From Mycobacterium sp. IS-836 (GTDB lineage: Bacteria; Actinomycetota; Actinomycetes; Mycobacteriales; Mycobacteriaceae), in assembly GCF_001954275.1 (NCBI RefSeq), contig NZ_MBEU01000062.1, forward strand, positions 145,958-209,957: 64,000 bases of DNA. The letters run 5' to 3'. Under the pieces are notes generated by a model. The model had not been told where the DNA came from. It saw only the letters and a list, made by a program, of their open reading frames with translations, and ran no database searches. The first letter of the stretch is position 1; each line of letters starts with the position of its first letter. Made by a program: the position numbers and the translations under genes. Positions 1 through 7,728 of the stretch are shown here, piece by piece.

Positions 1-660
1 ATGCGCGCCGGGCAGCCCGACCGCTTTCGTCAGCCGCCGGCCCTCGACCAGGCCACCGGGTTGGGCCTTGCTGACGATGCGCAGCGTGGCCGCACTCCAC
101 GCCCGGGAAAGCGCCAAGGCGTTGGAGTTCAATGTCTTTGGGTCTCCGGGCGCGGTCAGGATCAAACCCGGGACCGCTAGCGTCGCGGCCGGCTGCTCGG
201 CCGGGGGACTGGTGACGGTCGGGAACAGCGCCGCCACGGCCGCAGGCTTGGCCGGCATGCCGGCCGCCGCGAAGACCGCGGCCGAGCCGCCGAAACCGTG
301 GCCCACCACACCGAGCTTGGCGGGGTGCACGCTGATCTTGCCCGGCCCGAGCCGCACTCCGGCCACGATGTCGAGGGCCGTGCCGAGATCGAAGGCCAGG
401 TTGAGCACCGAGGGCGCCAGGCCGCGTTCGGTGTCGGGGGCGGCGGCCACGATGCCCCACGACGCCAGGTGCTCCAACAAACCCGAATAGCGGGCGGCAC
501 CGGCCAGCCACGTGTGACCGAACGCGACACCGGGCAGGTTCAATCCGGCTTCCGGGGTGTAGACCACCCCCGGCAAACCGGCAAAGGCCAGTTCACCGCG
601 CAAAACCCGGTGTGGGCCGCGCCGGCCGAGAGCTTTGACGAGCTTGCGGGTTCGGGCCAC
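1..660 (-). CDS. alpha/beta hydrolase (dienelactone hydrolase/PAF-acetylhydrolase-like), 3' end beyond the window
   Basis: The reading frame runs from GTG at 660 to the left edge without a stop, so about 220 residues are visible and the C-terminus is missing. The segment GHGFGGSAAVFAAAG is a G-x-G-x-G nucleophile-elbow type motif with Gly-Phe-Gly in place of G-x-S-x-G. The upstream part (FAGLPGVVYTPEAG, GVAFGHTW, LASWGIVAAAPDTERG) reads like a dienelactone-hydrolase or PAF-acetylhydrolase fold: beta strand, oxyanion region and a Ser-less elbow. A substrate cannot be assigned. The frame is shared with the small ORF just upstream, from which it is separated by a single TAA at 672-670, so both probably lie on one transcript. 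The start is uncertain: I see no good ribosome binding site close to the GTG. The call rests on fold-like motifs, and the missing elbow serine leaves catalysis open. Confidence 0.6.
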   Translation of the reverse strand, partial: MARTRKLVKALGRRGPHRVLRGELAFAGLPGVVYTPEAGLNLPGVAFGHTWLAGAARYSGLLEHLASWGIVAAAPDTERGLAPSVLNLAFDLGTALDIVAGVRLGPGKISVHPAKLGVVGHGFGGSAAVFAAAGMPAKPAAVAALFPTVTSPPAEQPAATLAVPGLILTAPGDPKTLNSNALALSRAWSAATLRIVSKAQPGGLVEGRRLTKAVGLPGAH

Positions 661-669
661 GCGTCGACG

Positions 670-825
670 TTAGCGCACCTCGATCAGCCCGAGCCGCCAG
701 AGCGCCGCGTACACCTGGCGCAGCGGAACGCTCAGCAAACGAGCCGCCGCGTCCAGCACCGGGTCACCCCGACCGGTCGGCGGCCGAGGCCTCGCCACCA
801 CCTCGTCGTACGGAACAGCGGTCAT
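670..825 (-). CDS. small 51-residue hypothetical protein upstream of the hydrolase
   Basis: This is a short ORF from ATG at 825 to TAA at 672-670. It has a convincing Shine-Dalgarno sequence (AGGAG, seven bases before the ATG), which is the main evidence for translation. The product starts MTAVPYDEVVARPRPPTG and ends in a Leu/Arg-rich stretch (ARLLSVPLRQVYAALWRLGL) that could form an amphipathic helix. No signal peptide or known motif is visible. The following hydrolase GTG lies 9 bases downstream in the same frame. Two readings are possible: a genuine small upstream cistron, or the N-terminus of a longer hydrolase split by a nonsense codon. I do not recognise the family. Confidence 0.5.
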   Translation of the reverse strand: MTAVPYDEVVARPRPPTGRGDPVLDAAARLLSVPLRQVYAALWRLGLIEVR

Positions 826-1256
826 GATCCGCTCCTAAAGATTGCGTGGGGAATTCCGAGACAAATTGGCGAATATCGGCATTGATGTCGACTTGAAGAG
901 CCGGTAAAGAGCAACTGATCGATTGGGCGGGGAAGCCGTGCTGCAGCACAACTGTTGTGCTGCAACATTGTTCGTCGTAGTGACGTTCCTTTCACTAGCC
1001 GATATTCCGAAGTTTAAGTGCGCGTCGCGGTGGAGCAATGAAAGTATAGAAAACGTCAGAAATACATTAGGTGACAAACACGCATTGTTTAGGAATATGA
1101 TTTCAACCGAAAAGTAGCGGCCGCCGCCGCCCGCGGAGTGCGCTTCGCCGGCAACCGCGCCCGGCGCGGCCACCCCCCTACCGCATTTACGCAGGTCAGC
1201 GCGCCGCAAGTCCGTGCTGCTGGGACCGCCAGGGCGGCTCCACTACCCTGTGCAGG
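826..1256. other. 431-base intergenic region, AT-richer than its surroundings
   Basis: This gap lies between the divergent small ORF and glmS. Bases about 840-1110 are clearly AT-richer than the flanking genes. Besides the palindrome at 938-966, it holds a distant inverted repeat, GAATATCGGC at 871-880 and GCCGATATTC at 998-1007. Several short ORFs cross it, but their codon use is unlike the neighbouring genes and none has a credible ribosome site, so I call no gene. GC content rises again at about 1115, just before the glmS leader. Confidence 0.5.
938..966. promoter_or_regulatory. palindromic operator-like element in the divergent region
   Basis: Bases 942-952 (TGCAGCACAAC) are repeated as an exact inverted copy at 954-964 with one central base. 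Overlapping this is a second perfect palindrome, GTGCTGCAGCAC, at 938-949. The half-site GTGCTGCA therefore occurs three times within 27 bases. It sits between the minus-strand small ORF/hydrolase and glmS. The layout is typical of a dimeric repressor operator, but no adjacent regulator gene is in the window, so the binding protein is unknown. Confidence 0.55.
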
Positions 1257-3122
1257 ATGTGCGGAATTGTCGGCTACGTCGGGCAGCGCCCTGCCTTCGA
1301 TGTCGTCATGGACGCGCTGCGCCGGATGGAGTACCGCGGCTACGACTCGTCGGGAATCGCGCTGCTGGACGGCAAGGGCAAACTCACCGTGCGACGCCGC
1401 GCCGGCCGCCTGGCCAACTTGGACAAGACGACGGCCGAGATGCCGCCGGACGCGCTGACCGGAACCACCGGACTGGGCCACACCCGCTGGGCGACCCACG
1501 GCCGGCCCACCGACCGCAACGCGCACCCGCACCGCGACGCCGCCGGCAAGATCGCCGTCGTCCACAACGGCATCATCGAGAACTACGCCGCCCTGCGCCA
1601 CGAACTGGAGGCCGACGGCGTCGAGTTTTCCAGCGACACCGACACCGAAGTCGCGGTGCACCTGGTTTCGCACGCCTACCGCCATGGCGAAACGGCCGGT
1701 GATTTCGTGGCCTCGGTGCTCGCAGTGCTGCGCCGACTGGAGGGCCACTTCACCCTGGTGTTCGCCAACGCCGACGAACCCGACACGATCGTCGCCGCCC
1801 GCCGGTCGACGCCGCTGGTGCTGGGCGTCGGGGACGGCGAGATGTTCGTCGGCTCAGACGTGGCCGCGTTCATCACCTACACCCGCAACGCCGTCGAACT
1901 CGGCCAGGACCAGGCCGTGGTGCTCACCGCCGACGGCTACCGCATCACCGACTTCCACGGCAACGAAGACGTGGAATACCGCGAGTTCTACATCGACTGG
2001 GACCTGTCCGCCGCCGAGAAGGGCGGCTACGAGTTCTTCATGCTCAAGGAGATCGCTGAGCAGCCCACCGCGGTGGCCGACACCCTGCTCGGCCATTTCG
2101 TCAACGGCCGGATCGTGCTCGACGAGCAGCGACTGTCCGACCAGGAACTGCGCGAGATCGACAAGGTATTCGTGGTCGCCTGCGGTACCGCGTATCACTC
2201 GGGCCTGCTGGCGAAATACGCGATCGAGCACTGGACGCGGCTGCCCGTGGAAGTGGAACTCGCCAGCGAATTTCGTTACCGGGACCCGGTTTTGGACCGC
2301 AGCACGCTGGTGGTCGCCATCTCGCAGTCGGGCGAGACCGCGGACACCCTGGAAGCGGTCCGGCACGCCAAGGATCAGAAGGCCAAGGTGCTGGCGATCT
2401 GTAACACCAACGGCTCGCAGATCCCGCGCGAGTGCGACGCGGTGCTCTACACCCGCGCCGGCCCGGAGATCGGCGTCGCCTCGACCAAGACATTCCTGGC
2501 GCAGATAGCCGCCAACTATCTCGTCGGCCTGGCGCTGGCGCAGGCCCGCGGCACCAAGTATCCCGACGAGGTCGAAGGCGAGTATCGCGAGCTCGAGGCG
2601 ATGCCGGACCTGGTGGCGCGGGTGCTCGCGACGGTCGAACCCGTGGCCGCCCTTGCCCATCGGTTCGCCCAATCCTCGACCATCCTCTTCCTGGGTCGCC
2701 ACGTCGGCTATCCGGTGGCGCTGGAAGGCGCGCTGAAGCTCAAAGAGCTGGCCTACATGCACGCCGAGGGTTTCGCGGCCGGCGAACTCAAGCACGGCCC
2801 GATCGCGTTGATCGAGGACGACCTGCCCGTCATCGTCGTCATGCCCTCGCCGAAGGGGTCGGCCACGCTGCACGCCAAGCTGCTGTCCAACATCCGCGAG
2901 ATCCAGTCCCGCGGCGCGGTGACGATCGTGATCGCCGAAGAGGGCGACGACACCGTGCGGCCGTACGCCGATCACTTGTTCGAAATCCCCTCGGTGTCAA
3001 CCCTTTTGCAGCCGCTGCTGTCGACTATCCCGCTACAGGTGTTCGCGGCGTCGGTGGCGCAGGCCCGCGGTTACGACGTGGACAAGCCCCGAAACCTCGC
3101 CAAATCCGTCACCGTCGAATAG
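1257..3122 (+). CDS. glmS: glutamine-fructose-6-phosphate aminotransferase (isomerizing)
   Basis: GlmS makes glucosamine-6-phosphate from fructose-6-phosphate and glutamine, the entry step to UDP-GlcNAc for peptidoglycan and the mycobacterial cell wall; it acts in the cytoplasm. The protein of 621 residues begins MCGIVGYVG, with Cys2 as the N-terminal glutaminase nucleophile once Met1 is removed, which fixes the start. The class II glutaminase domain fills about residues 1-240 (GHTRWATHG, NGIIENY). Two SIS sugar-isomerase domains follow (VACGTAYHSG near 303, SQSGETAD near 354, STKTF near 408, KHGPIAL near 511). It ends in LAKSVTVE, the usual GlmS terminus. Length matches the family. No ribozyme or riboswitch signature is visible upstream. 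Confidence 0.97.
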   Translation: MCGIVGYVGQRPAFDVVMDALRRMEYRGYDSSGIALLDGKGKLTVRRRAGRLANLDKTTAEMPPDALTGTTGLGHTRWATHGRPTDRNAHPHRDAAGKIAVVHNGIIENYAALRHELEADGVEFSSDTDTEVAVHLVSHAYRHGETAGDFVASVLAVLRRLEGHFTLVFANADEPDTIVAARRSTPLVLGVGDGEMFVGSDVAAFITYTRNAVELGQDQAVVLTADGYRITDFHGNEDVEYREFYIDWDLSAAEKGGYEFFMLKEIAEQPTAVADTLLGHFVNGRIVLDEQRLSDQELREIDKVFVVACGTAYHSGLLAKYAIEHWTRLPVEVELASEFRYRDPVLDRSTLVVAISQSGETADTLEAVRHAKDQKAKVLAICNTNGSQIPRECDAVLYTRAGPEIGVASTKTFLAQIAANYLVGLALAQARGTKYPDEVEGEYRELEAMPDLVARVLATVEPVAALAHRFAQSSTILFLGRHVGYPVALEGALKLKELAYMHAEGFAAGELKHGPIALIEDDLPVIVVMPSPKGSATLHAKLLSNIREIQSRGAVTIVIAEEGDDTVRPYADHLFEIPSVSTLLQPLLSTIPLQVFAASVAQARGYDVDKPRNLAKSVTVE

Positions 3123-3185
3123 TCGTTGAACTAGATTTCCCCATGCGGGCAAGCAGTTTCTGAAACCTGGGGGGAGTCGTCGCTG

Positions 3186-4126
3186 ATGAAATTGGGCATC
3201 GCCGGCCTGCTGCTCTTCATCGCGGCCTACATTGCGTCGACCACGTTGTACGGCAGCGCCGGTAAGGGCCCGCATGACCTGACTCGAGCGCAGCCGACCT
3301 CCGACGGCACCACGGTGACGATCGACCTGCAGGACGTCGCGCAGAGCAACACCGTGCTGATGACCAACATGTCGATCGCGCCCGGACCCGCGCTGCTGGA
3401 TCCGCGCACGCACGGGCTCACCGAAGACCTCAGCGTGGTGGTCACCTCCACGGCAACGCCCACCAAGCGCACGTGGTCGAAAGACGTGCTGCCCGGCACG
3501 TTTCCGGTTCCGCTCACCCTCAGCGGTGACGTGACCAACTGGCCGTTCGACCACTACGTTTCGGGGCCGGTCACCGTCGAGCTCTTCCGCGGTCCCGAGC
3601 AAAGGCCCGAACGGGCCGCGGTGAGGTTCGTGGACCGGCTGGCCGGCTGGCAGATCGACATTCCCGCCCCGCCGCGGCCGACGGCCTGGCGCCCTACCAG
3701 GTGAAGCTCCAGCGGTCGGCGGGCACCGTGGCGTTCGCCGTCGTCATCGTCGGGGTACTCGTCGGGCTGGCTGCCCTCGGCCTCGTCGTTGCGGTTCTGA
3801 CGGCGCGCGACAAACGGCAATTCCAGCCGCCGATGACGACGTGGTATGCGGCGATGCTCTTCGCGGTGGTTCCGCTGCGCAACGCGCTGCCCAACGCGCC
3901 GCCGTTCGGCTCCTGGATCGACGTCCGGGTCGTGCTCTGGGTGGTCGTCGTGCTGGTGCTCTCGATGATGGTGTACATCACCTGCTGGTGGCGGCACTTG
4001 CCGCCCGACTTCGTCAAACCTGCAAAGCCGGCCGAGAAACCCCCCGAGAAACCAGCCGGGGAAGCAGCGGAGTCGCCGCCGGACGAGTCAGCGACGCCGG
4101 CCGCGTCGCCGACGTGCAACAGTTGA
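3186..4126 (+). pseudogene. DUF4436-like membrane protein gene with an apparent frameshift (Rv3435c-like)
   Basis: Two overlapping frames together encode one recognisable protein. The first (ATG 3186, stop 3702-3704, 172 codons) has an N-terminal membrane segment (LGIAGLLLFIAAYIAS) and the extracytoplasmic part ending FVDRLAGWQIDIPA. The second frame carries ADGLAPYQVKLQRSAGTVAF and then hydrophobic segments (VVIVGVLVGLAALGLVVAVL, VVLWVVVVLVLSMMVYITC), ending in a Pro/Glu/Lys-rich tail at 4126. The frames join naturally at about 3665-3672, in the C-run of cccgccccgccg; one missing base would explain the break. Full length would be about 313 residues. A predicted start at 3701 is only an internal GTG. 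The alternatives are a real inactivating deletion, an assembly error in a GC-rich run, or slippage. The position after glmS matches Rv3435c, from memory. Confidence 0.75.
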
Positions 4127-4129
4127 GCC

Positions 4130-4837
4130 GTGGCCAATGCATCGGTGGGGACCCGACTGCGCGGCATGGCGCTCGCGGTCTGGCGCTTCATCATCGGGGC
4201 GCCCCTGACCTACAGCTGGCTGCTGGTGCTGCTGATCACGACGATCGTGCAAAACCAACTTCCCGGGCGCGAATTGCACTCCGTGCTGCTGCACCGCTCC
4301 ACCAACATCCACGAGCTGGGCACCAACCCGCTGGGTGTGTTGTTCTCCAGCCTGCTGTGGATCGACGGCAAGAACCTGGAGCCGTTCCTGCTGCTGTTCA
4401 CCCTGTTCCTGGCGCCGGCCGAACACTGGCTGGGCCAGCTGCGCTGGCTCACCGTGGGATTGACGTCGCACATCCTTGCCACCTATATCAGCGAAGGCAT
4501 CCTCTACTACGCGATCGAGGAACACGAAGCGCCGGAACGGCTAGTGCACGCGCGCGACATCGGCGTCAGCTATTTCCTTGTCGGCGTGATGGCCGTGCTG
4601 ACCTATCACATTGCGCGGCCGTGGCGCTGGGGCTACCTCGGGGTGCTGTTCGTCATCTTCGGTTTTCCGCTGCTCACGATGAACCATCACGCGCTGAACT
4701 TCACCGCGATCGGCCATTTCGCGTCGATCCTGATCGGGCTGTGCTTTTTCCCGATGGCGCGAGAGCGCAAGCGCCCGCCGCTGAACCCGGCGAAACTCGG
4801 AACCGCTTTCCGCCGCTTCCGGTCCGGGGAAACCTAG
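4130..4837 (+). CDS. rhomboid-like integral membrane protein (Rv3434c-like)
   Basis: This 235-residue protein starts at GTG 4130, three bases after the preceding stop. About five to six hydrophobic segments are visible (TYSWLLVLLITTIV, PFLLLFTLFLAPAE, FLVGVMAVLTYHI, GYLGVLFVIFGFPLL, FASILIGLCFFP). The order resembles the rhomboid fold: the segment DIGVSYFLVG occupies the place of the GxSG serine motif, and AIGHFASILIG resembles the helix-6 histidine motif, so a Ser/His pair may remain although the surrounding glycines differ. Family members in mycobacteria are annotated rhomboid-like without known substrates. Its place between the DUF4436-like gene and nnr matches the Rv3435c-Rv3434c-Rv3433c order. 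Protease activity is not established. Confidence 0.7.
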   Translation: MANASVGTRLRGMALAVWRFIIGAPLTYSWLLVLLITTIVQNQLPGRELHSVLLHRSTNIHELGTNPLGVLFSSLLWIDGKNLEPFLLLFTLFLAPAEHWLGQLRWLTVGLTSHILATYISEGILYYAIEEHEAPERLVHARDIGVSYFLVGVMAVLTYHIARPWRWGYLGVLFVIFGFPLLTMNHHALNFTAIGHFASILIGLCFFPMARERKRPPLNPAKLGTAFRRFRSGET

Positions 4838-4847
4838 GCTGGCTTCG

Positions 4848-6272
4848 ATGCGGCATTACTACTCCGTAGACGCGATCCGCGACGCCGAAGCGCCGCTGCT
4901 GGCCAGCCTGCCCGACGGGGCCCTGATGAGACGGGCCGCCTTCGGGCTGGCCACCGAGATCATCGCGGAACTGACCGCCCGAACCGGCGGGGTCGCCGGC
5001 CGCCGGGTGTGCGCGGTCGTCGGCTCGGGCGACAACGGCGGCGACGCGCTGTGGGCGGCGACTTTCCTGCGCCGTCGCGGCGCGGGCGCCGACGCGGTGC
5101 TGCTCAAGCCGGATCGCACCCACCGCAAGGGTCTGGCGGCCTTCCTGAAAGCTGGCGGACGCGCCGTCGAAAGGGTCTCGGCCACAACCGATCTCATCAT
5201 CGACGGAGTTGTGGGCATCTCCGGCTCGGGCCCGCTGCGGCCTGCGGCGGCCGAGGTGTTCGCGGCCGCGGAGGGAATCCCCGTCGTCGCCGTCGACACC
5301 CCCAGCGGGATCGACGTCGAGACCGGGGCGATCACCGGCCCCGCCGTGCGCGCGGCGCTGACGGTCACATTCGGGGGGCTCAAGCCGGTGCACGCGCTGG
5401 CCGACTGCGGGCGCGTCGTGCTGGTCGACATCGGGCTCGACCTGCCGGAGACCTCAAAAACATCAGTGCTGAGTTTCGAAGCCGCCGATGTGGCCGCGCG
5501 GTGGCCGGTGCCCGGCCCGCACGACGACAAGTACACCCAAGGCGTGACGGGGGTGATGGCCGGCTCGTCGACCTACCCGGGCGCGGCGGTGCTGTGCACC
5601 GGGGCCGCCGTCGCCGCCACCTCCGGCATGGTCCGCTATGCCGGTAGTGCCCACGCCGAGGTGCTCGCGCGGTGGCCGGAGGTCATCGCGGCGCCCACCC
5701 CGGCGGCCGCCGGGCGGGTGCAGTCGTGGGTGGTCGGGCCGGGCCTGGGCACCGACGACGCCGGGGCCGCGGCGCTGTGGTTCGCGCTGGAGACCGACCT
5801 GCCGGTGATCGTCGACGCCGACGGGCTGACCATCCTGGCCGCCCACCCCGATCTCGTCGCCAACCGCGCGGCGCCCACCGTGCTCACCCCGCACGCGGGC
5901 GAATTCGCGCGGCTCGCGGGTAGTCCGCCCGGCGACGATCGCGTGGGCGCCGCCCGCAAACTGGCCGACACCTTCGGCGCCACCGTGCTGCTCAAGGGCA
6001 ACGTCACGGTCGTCGCCGACCCCGGCGGCCCGGTCTATCTCAATCCCGCCGGGCAGTCCTGGGCGGCGACGGCGGGCTCCGGCGACGTGCTCTCGGGGAT
6101 GATCGGCGCGCTGCTGGCCTCCGGGCTGCCGGCCGGTGAGGCGGCCGCGGCCGCGGCGTTCGTGCATGCCCGCGCGGCGGCGCTGTCGGCCGCCGACCCC
6201 GGACCCGGCGAGGCGCCGACGTCGTCGTCGCGGATGGTCCCGCACATCCGGGCCGCCCTGGGCGCCCTCTAG
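4848..6272 (+). CDS. nnr: bifunctional NAD(P)H-hydrate epimerase / ADP-dependent NAD(P)H-hydrate dehydratase
   Basis: Nnr repairs NADHX and NADPHX, damaged cofactors formed by enzymes or heat. An epimerase converts R to S forms, and a kinase-fold dehydratase restores NAD(P)H using ADP. The 474-residue protein has an N-terminal YjeF epimerase domain (about 1-215; VVGSGDNGGDALWAA near residue 57, VDTPSGIDVETG). The C-terminal carbohydrate-kinase-like domain includes GVMAGSSTYPGAAVLC, TPHAGEFARL and the signature TAGSGDVLSGMIGALLASG near residue 405, whose Asp is catalytic in this family. ATG 4848 closely follows the upstream gene, suggesting co-transcription. Length agrees with the mycobacterial protein (about 473). 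Confidence 0.95.
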   Translation: MRHYYSVDAIRDAEAPLLASLPDGALMRRAAFGLATEIIAELTARTGGVAGRRVCAVVGSGDNGGDALWAATFLRRRGAGADAVLLKPDRTHRKGLAAFLKAGGRAVERVSATTDLIIDGVVGISGSGPLRPAAAEVFAAAEGIPVVAVDTPSGIDVETGAITGPAVRAALTVTFGGLKPVHALADCGRVVLVDIGLDLPETSKTSVLSFEAADVAARWPVPGPHDDKYTQGVTGVMAGSSTYPGAAVLCTGAAVAATSGMVRYAGSAHAEVLARWPEVIAAPTPAAAGRVQSWVVGPGLGTDDAGAAALWFALETDLPVIVDADGLTILAAHPDLVANRAAPTVLTPHAGEFARLAGSPPGDDRVGAARKLADTFGATVLLKGNVTVVADPGGPVYLNPAGQSWAATAGSGDVLSGMIGALLASGLPAGEAAAAAAFVHARAAALSAADPGPGEAPTSSSRMVPHIRAALGAL

Positions 6273-6294
6273 CCGCACAACGAAAGGATTCGCC

Positions 6295-7692
6295 ATGACC
6301 GGCAGCCACCCGTCGGTGCCCGCGCACTCGATCGCCCCCGCCTACACCGGCCGCCTGTTCACCGCGCCCGTGCCCGCGCTGCGGTTGCCCGAGGAGTCGA
6401 TGGACCCGGAGGCCGCCTACCGCTTCATCCACGACGAGCTGATGCTCGACGGCAGCTCGCGGCTGAACCTGGCCACCTTCGTCACCACGTGGATGGACCC
6501 CGAGGCCGGCAAGCTGATGGCCGAGACGTTCGACAAGAACATGATCGACAAGGACGAATATCCCGCGACCGCGGCCATCGAACAGCGCTGCGTCTGCATG
6601 GTCGCCGACCTGTTCCACGCCGACGGCCTGAGCGACGACGACCCGGGCAGCGCCTGCGGGGTGTCCACCATCGGCTCCAGCGAGGCGGTGATGCTGGGCG
6701 GCCTGGCCATGAAATGGCGCTGGCGGCAGAAGGTCGGCAAGGGGTGGGAGGGCCGCACTCCCAACCTGGTGATGGGCTCCAACGTCCAAGTGGTCTGGGA
6801 GAAATTCTGCCGCTACTTCGACGTCGAACCCCGCTATCTGCCCATGGAGGAGGGGCGCTACGTCATCACTCCCGAGCAGGTCGTCGACGCCGTCGACGAG
6901 GACACCATCGGCGTGGTGGCGATCCTGGGCACCACCTACACCGGCGAACTCGAGCCCATCGCCGAGATCTGCGCGGCGCTGGACAAGTTGGCCGGCAAGC
7001 CCCTTTCAGAAGGCGGCGTGGATGTTCCGGTGCATGTCGACGCCGCCAGCGGCGGCTTTGTGGTGCCGTTCCTGCATCCCGAGCTCAAGTGGGATTTCCG
7101 GCTGCCCCGAGTGGTGTCGATCAACGTCAGCGGCCACAAGTACGGGCTGACCTACCCCGGTGTCGGGTTCGTGGTCTGGCGGAGCAAGGAGTACCTGCCC
7201 GAGGACCTGGTGTTCCACGTGAATTATCTGGGTGGCGACATGCCGACCTTCACCCTGAACTTCTCCCGCCCCGGCAACCAGGTCGTTGGCCAGTACTACA
7301 ACTTTCTGCGGCTGGGCCGCGAGGGCTACACCCAGGTCATGCAGACGCTGTCGTCGACCGCGCGCTGGCTGGGTGAGCAACTGCGTGTCGGAGACCACTG
7401 CGAGCTGATCTCGGACGGCTCAGCGATCCCGGTGGTCAGCTTCCGGCTTGCTCGCGGTCTGGGCTACACCGAGTTCGACGTCTCCCACGAGCTGCGCGGC
7501 TACGGGTGGCAGGTGCCCGCCTACACCATGCCGGAGAACGCGACGGACATCTCGGTGCTGCGCATCGTGGTTCGCGAGGGCCTCTCCGCCGACCTGGCAC
7601 GGGCGCTGCACGACGACGCCCGCACCGCGCTGGCCTCGCTCGACAAGCTCAAGCCGGGCGGGCACTACGAGGCGCAGCACTTCGCACACTGA
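6295..7692 (+). CDS. gadB: glutamate decarboxylase
   Basis: GadB is a PLP enzyme that decarboxylates L-glutamate to GABA with proton consumption; it links glutamate to the GABA shunt and acid resistance. I chose ATG 6295, preceded by a GAAAGGA ribosome site, rather than the longer frame from 6136, whose extra residues only overlap nnr. This gives 465 residues, close to the known length of about 460. Recognisable parts are LRLPEESMDPEAAYRFIHDELMLDG early in the protein, STIGSSEAVMLGGLAMKWRW in the cofactor domain, HVDAASGGFVVPF, and the lysine of INVSGHKYGLTYPG near residue 282 that forms the Schiff base. In this window it is directly followed by alr. Confidence 0.95.
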   Translation: MTGSHPSVPAHSIAPAYTGRLFTAPVPALRLPEESMDPEAAYRFIHDELMLDGSSRLNLATFVTTWMDPEAGKLMAETFDKNMIDKDEYPATAAIEQRCVCMVADLFHADGLSDDDPGSACGVSTIGSSEAVMLGGLAMKWRWRQKVGKGWEGRTPNLVMGSNVQVVWEKFCRYFDVEPRYLPMEEGRYVITPEQVVDAVDEDTIGVVAILGTTYTGELEPIAEICAALDKLAGKPLSEGGVDVPVHVDAASGGFVVPFLHPELKWDFRLPRVVSINVSGHKYGLTYPGVGFVVWRSKEYLPEDLVFHVNYLGGDMPTFTLNFSRPGNQVVGQYYNFLRLGREGYTQVMQTLSSTARWLGEQLRVGDHCELISDGSAIPVVSFRLARGLGYTEFDVSHELRGYGWQVPAYTMPENATDISVLRIVVREGLSADLARALHDDARTALASLDKLKPGGHYEAQHFAH

Positions 7693-7728
7693 CGCTCGCG
7701 GGCGGCGCGCGGAGCCGGTTCTGGGACA

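Noticed and set aside
923..1117. Short plus-strand ORF in the AT-rich region upstream of glmS
   Set aside because: It starts at a TTG inside the palindrome, has no ribosome site and codon use unlike genes here; the region looks regulatory.
1089..1748. Long minus-strand ORF antisense to glmS
   Set aside because: It is a shadow of the glmS coding frame; high GC at third positions keeps the opposite frame open.
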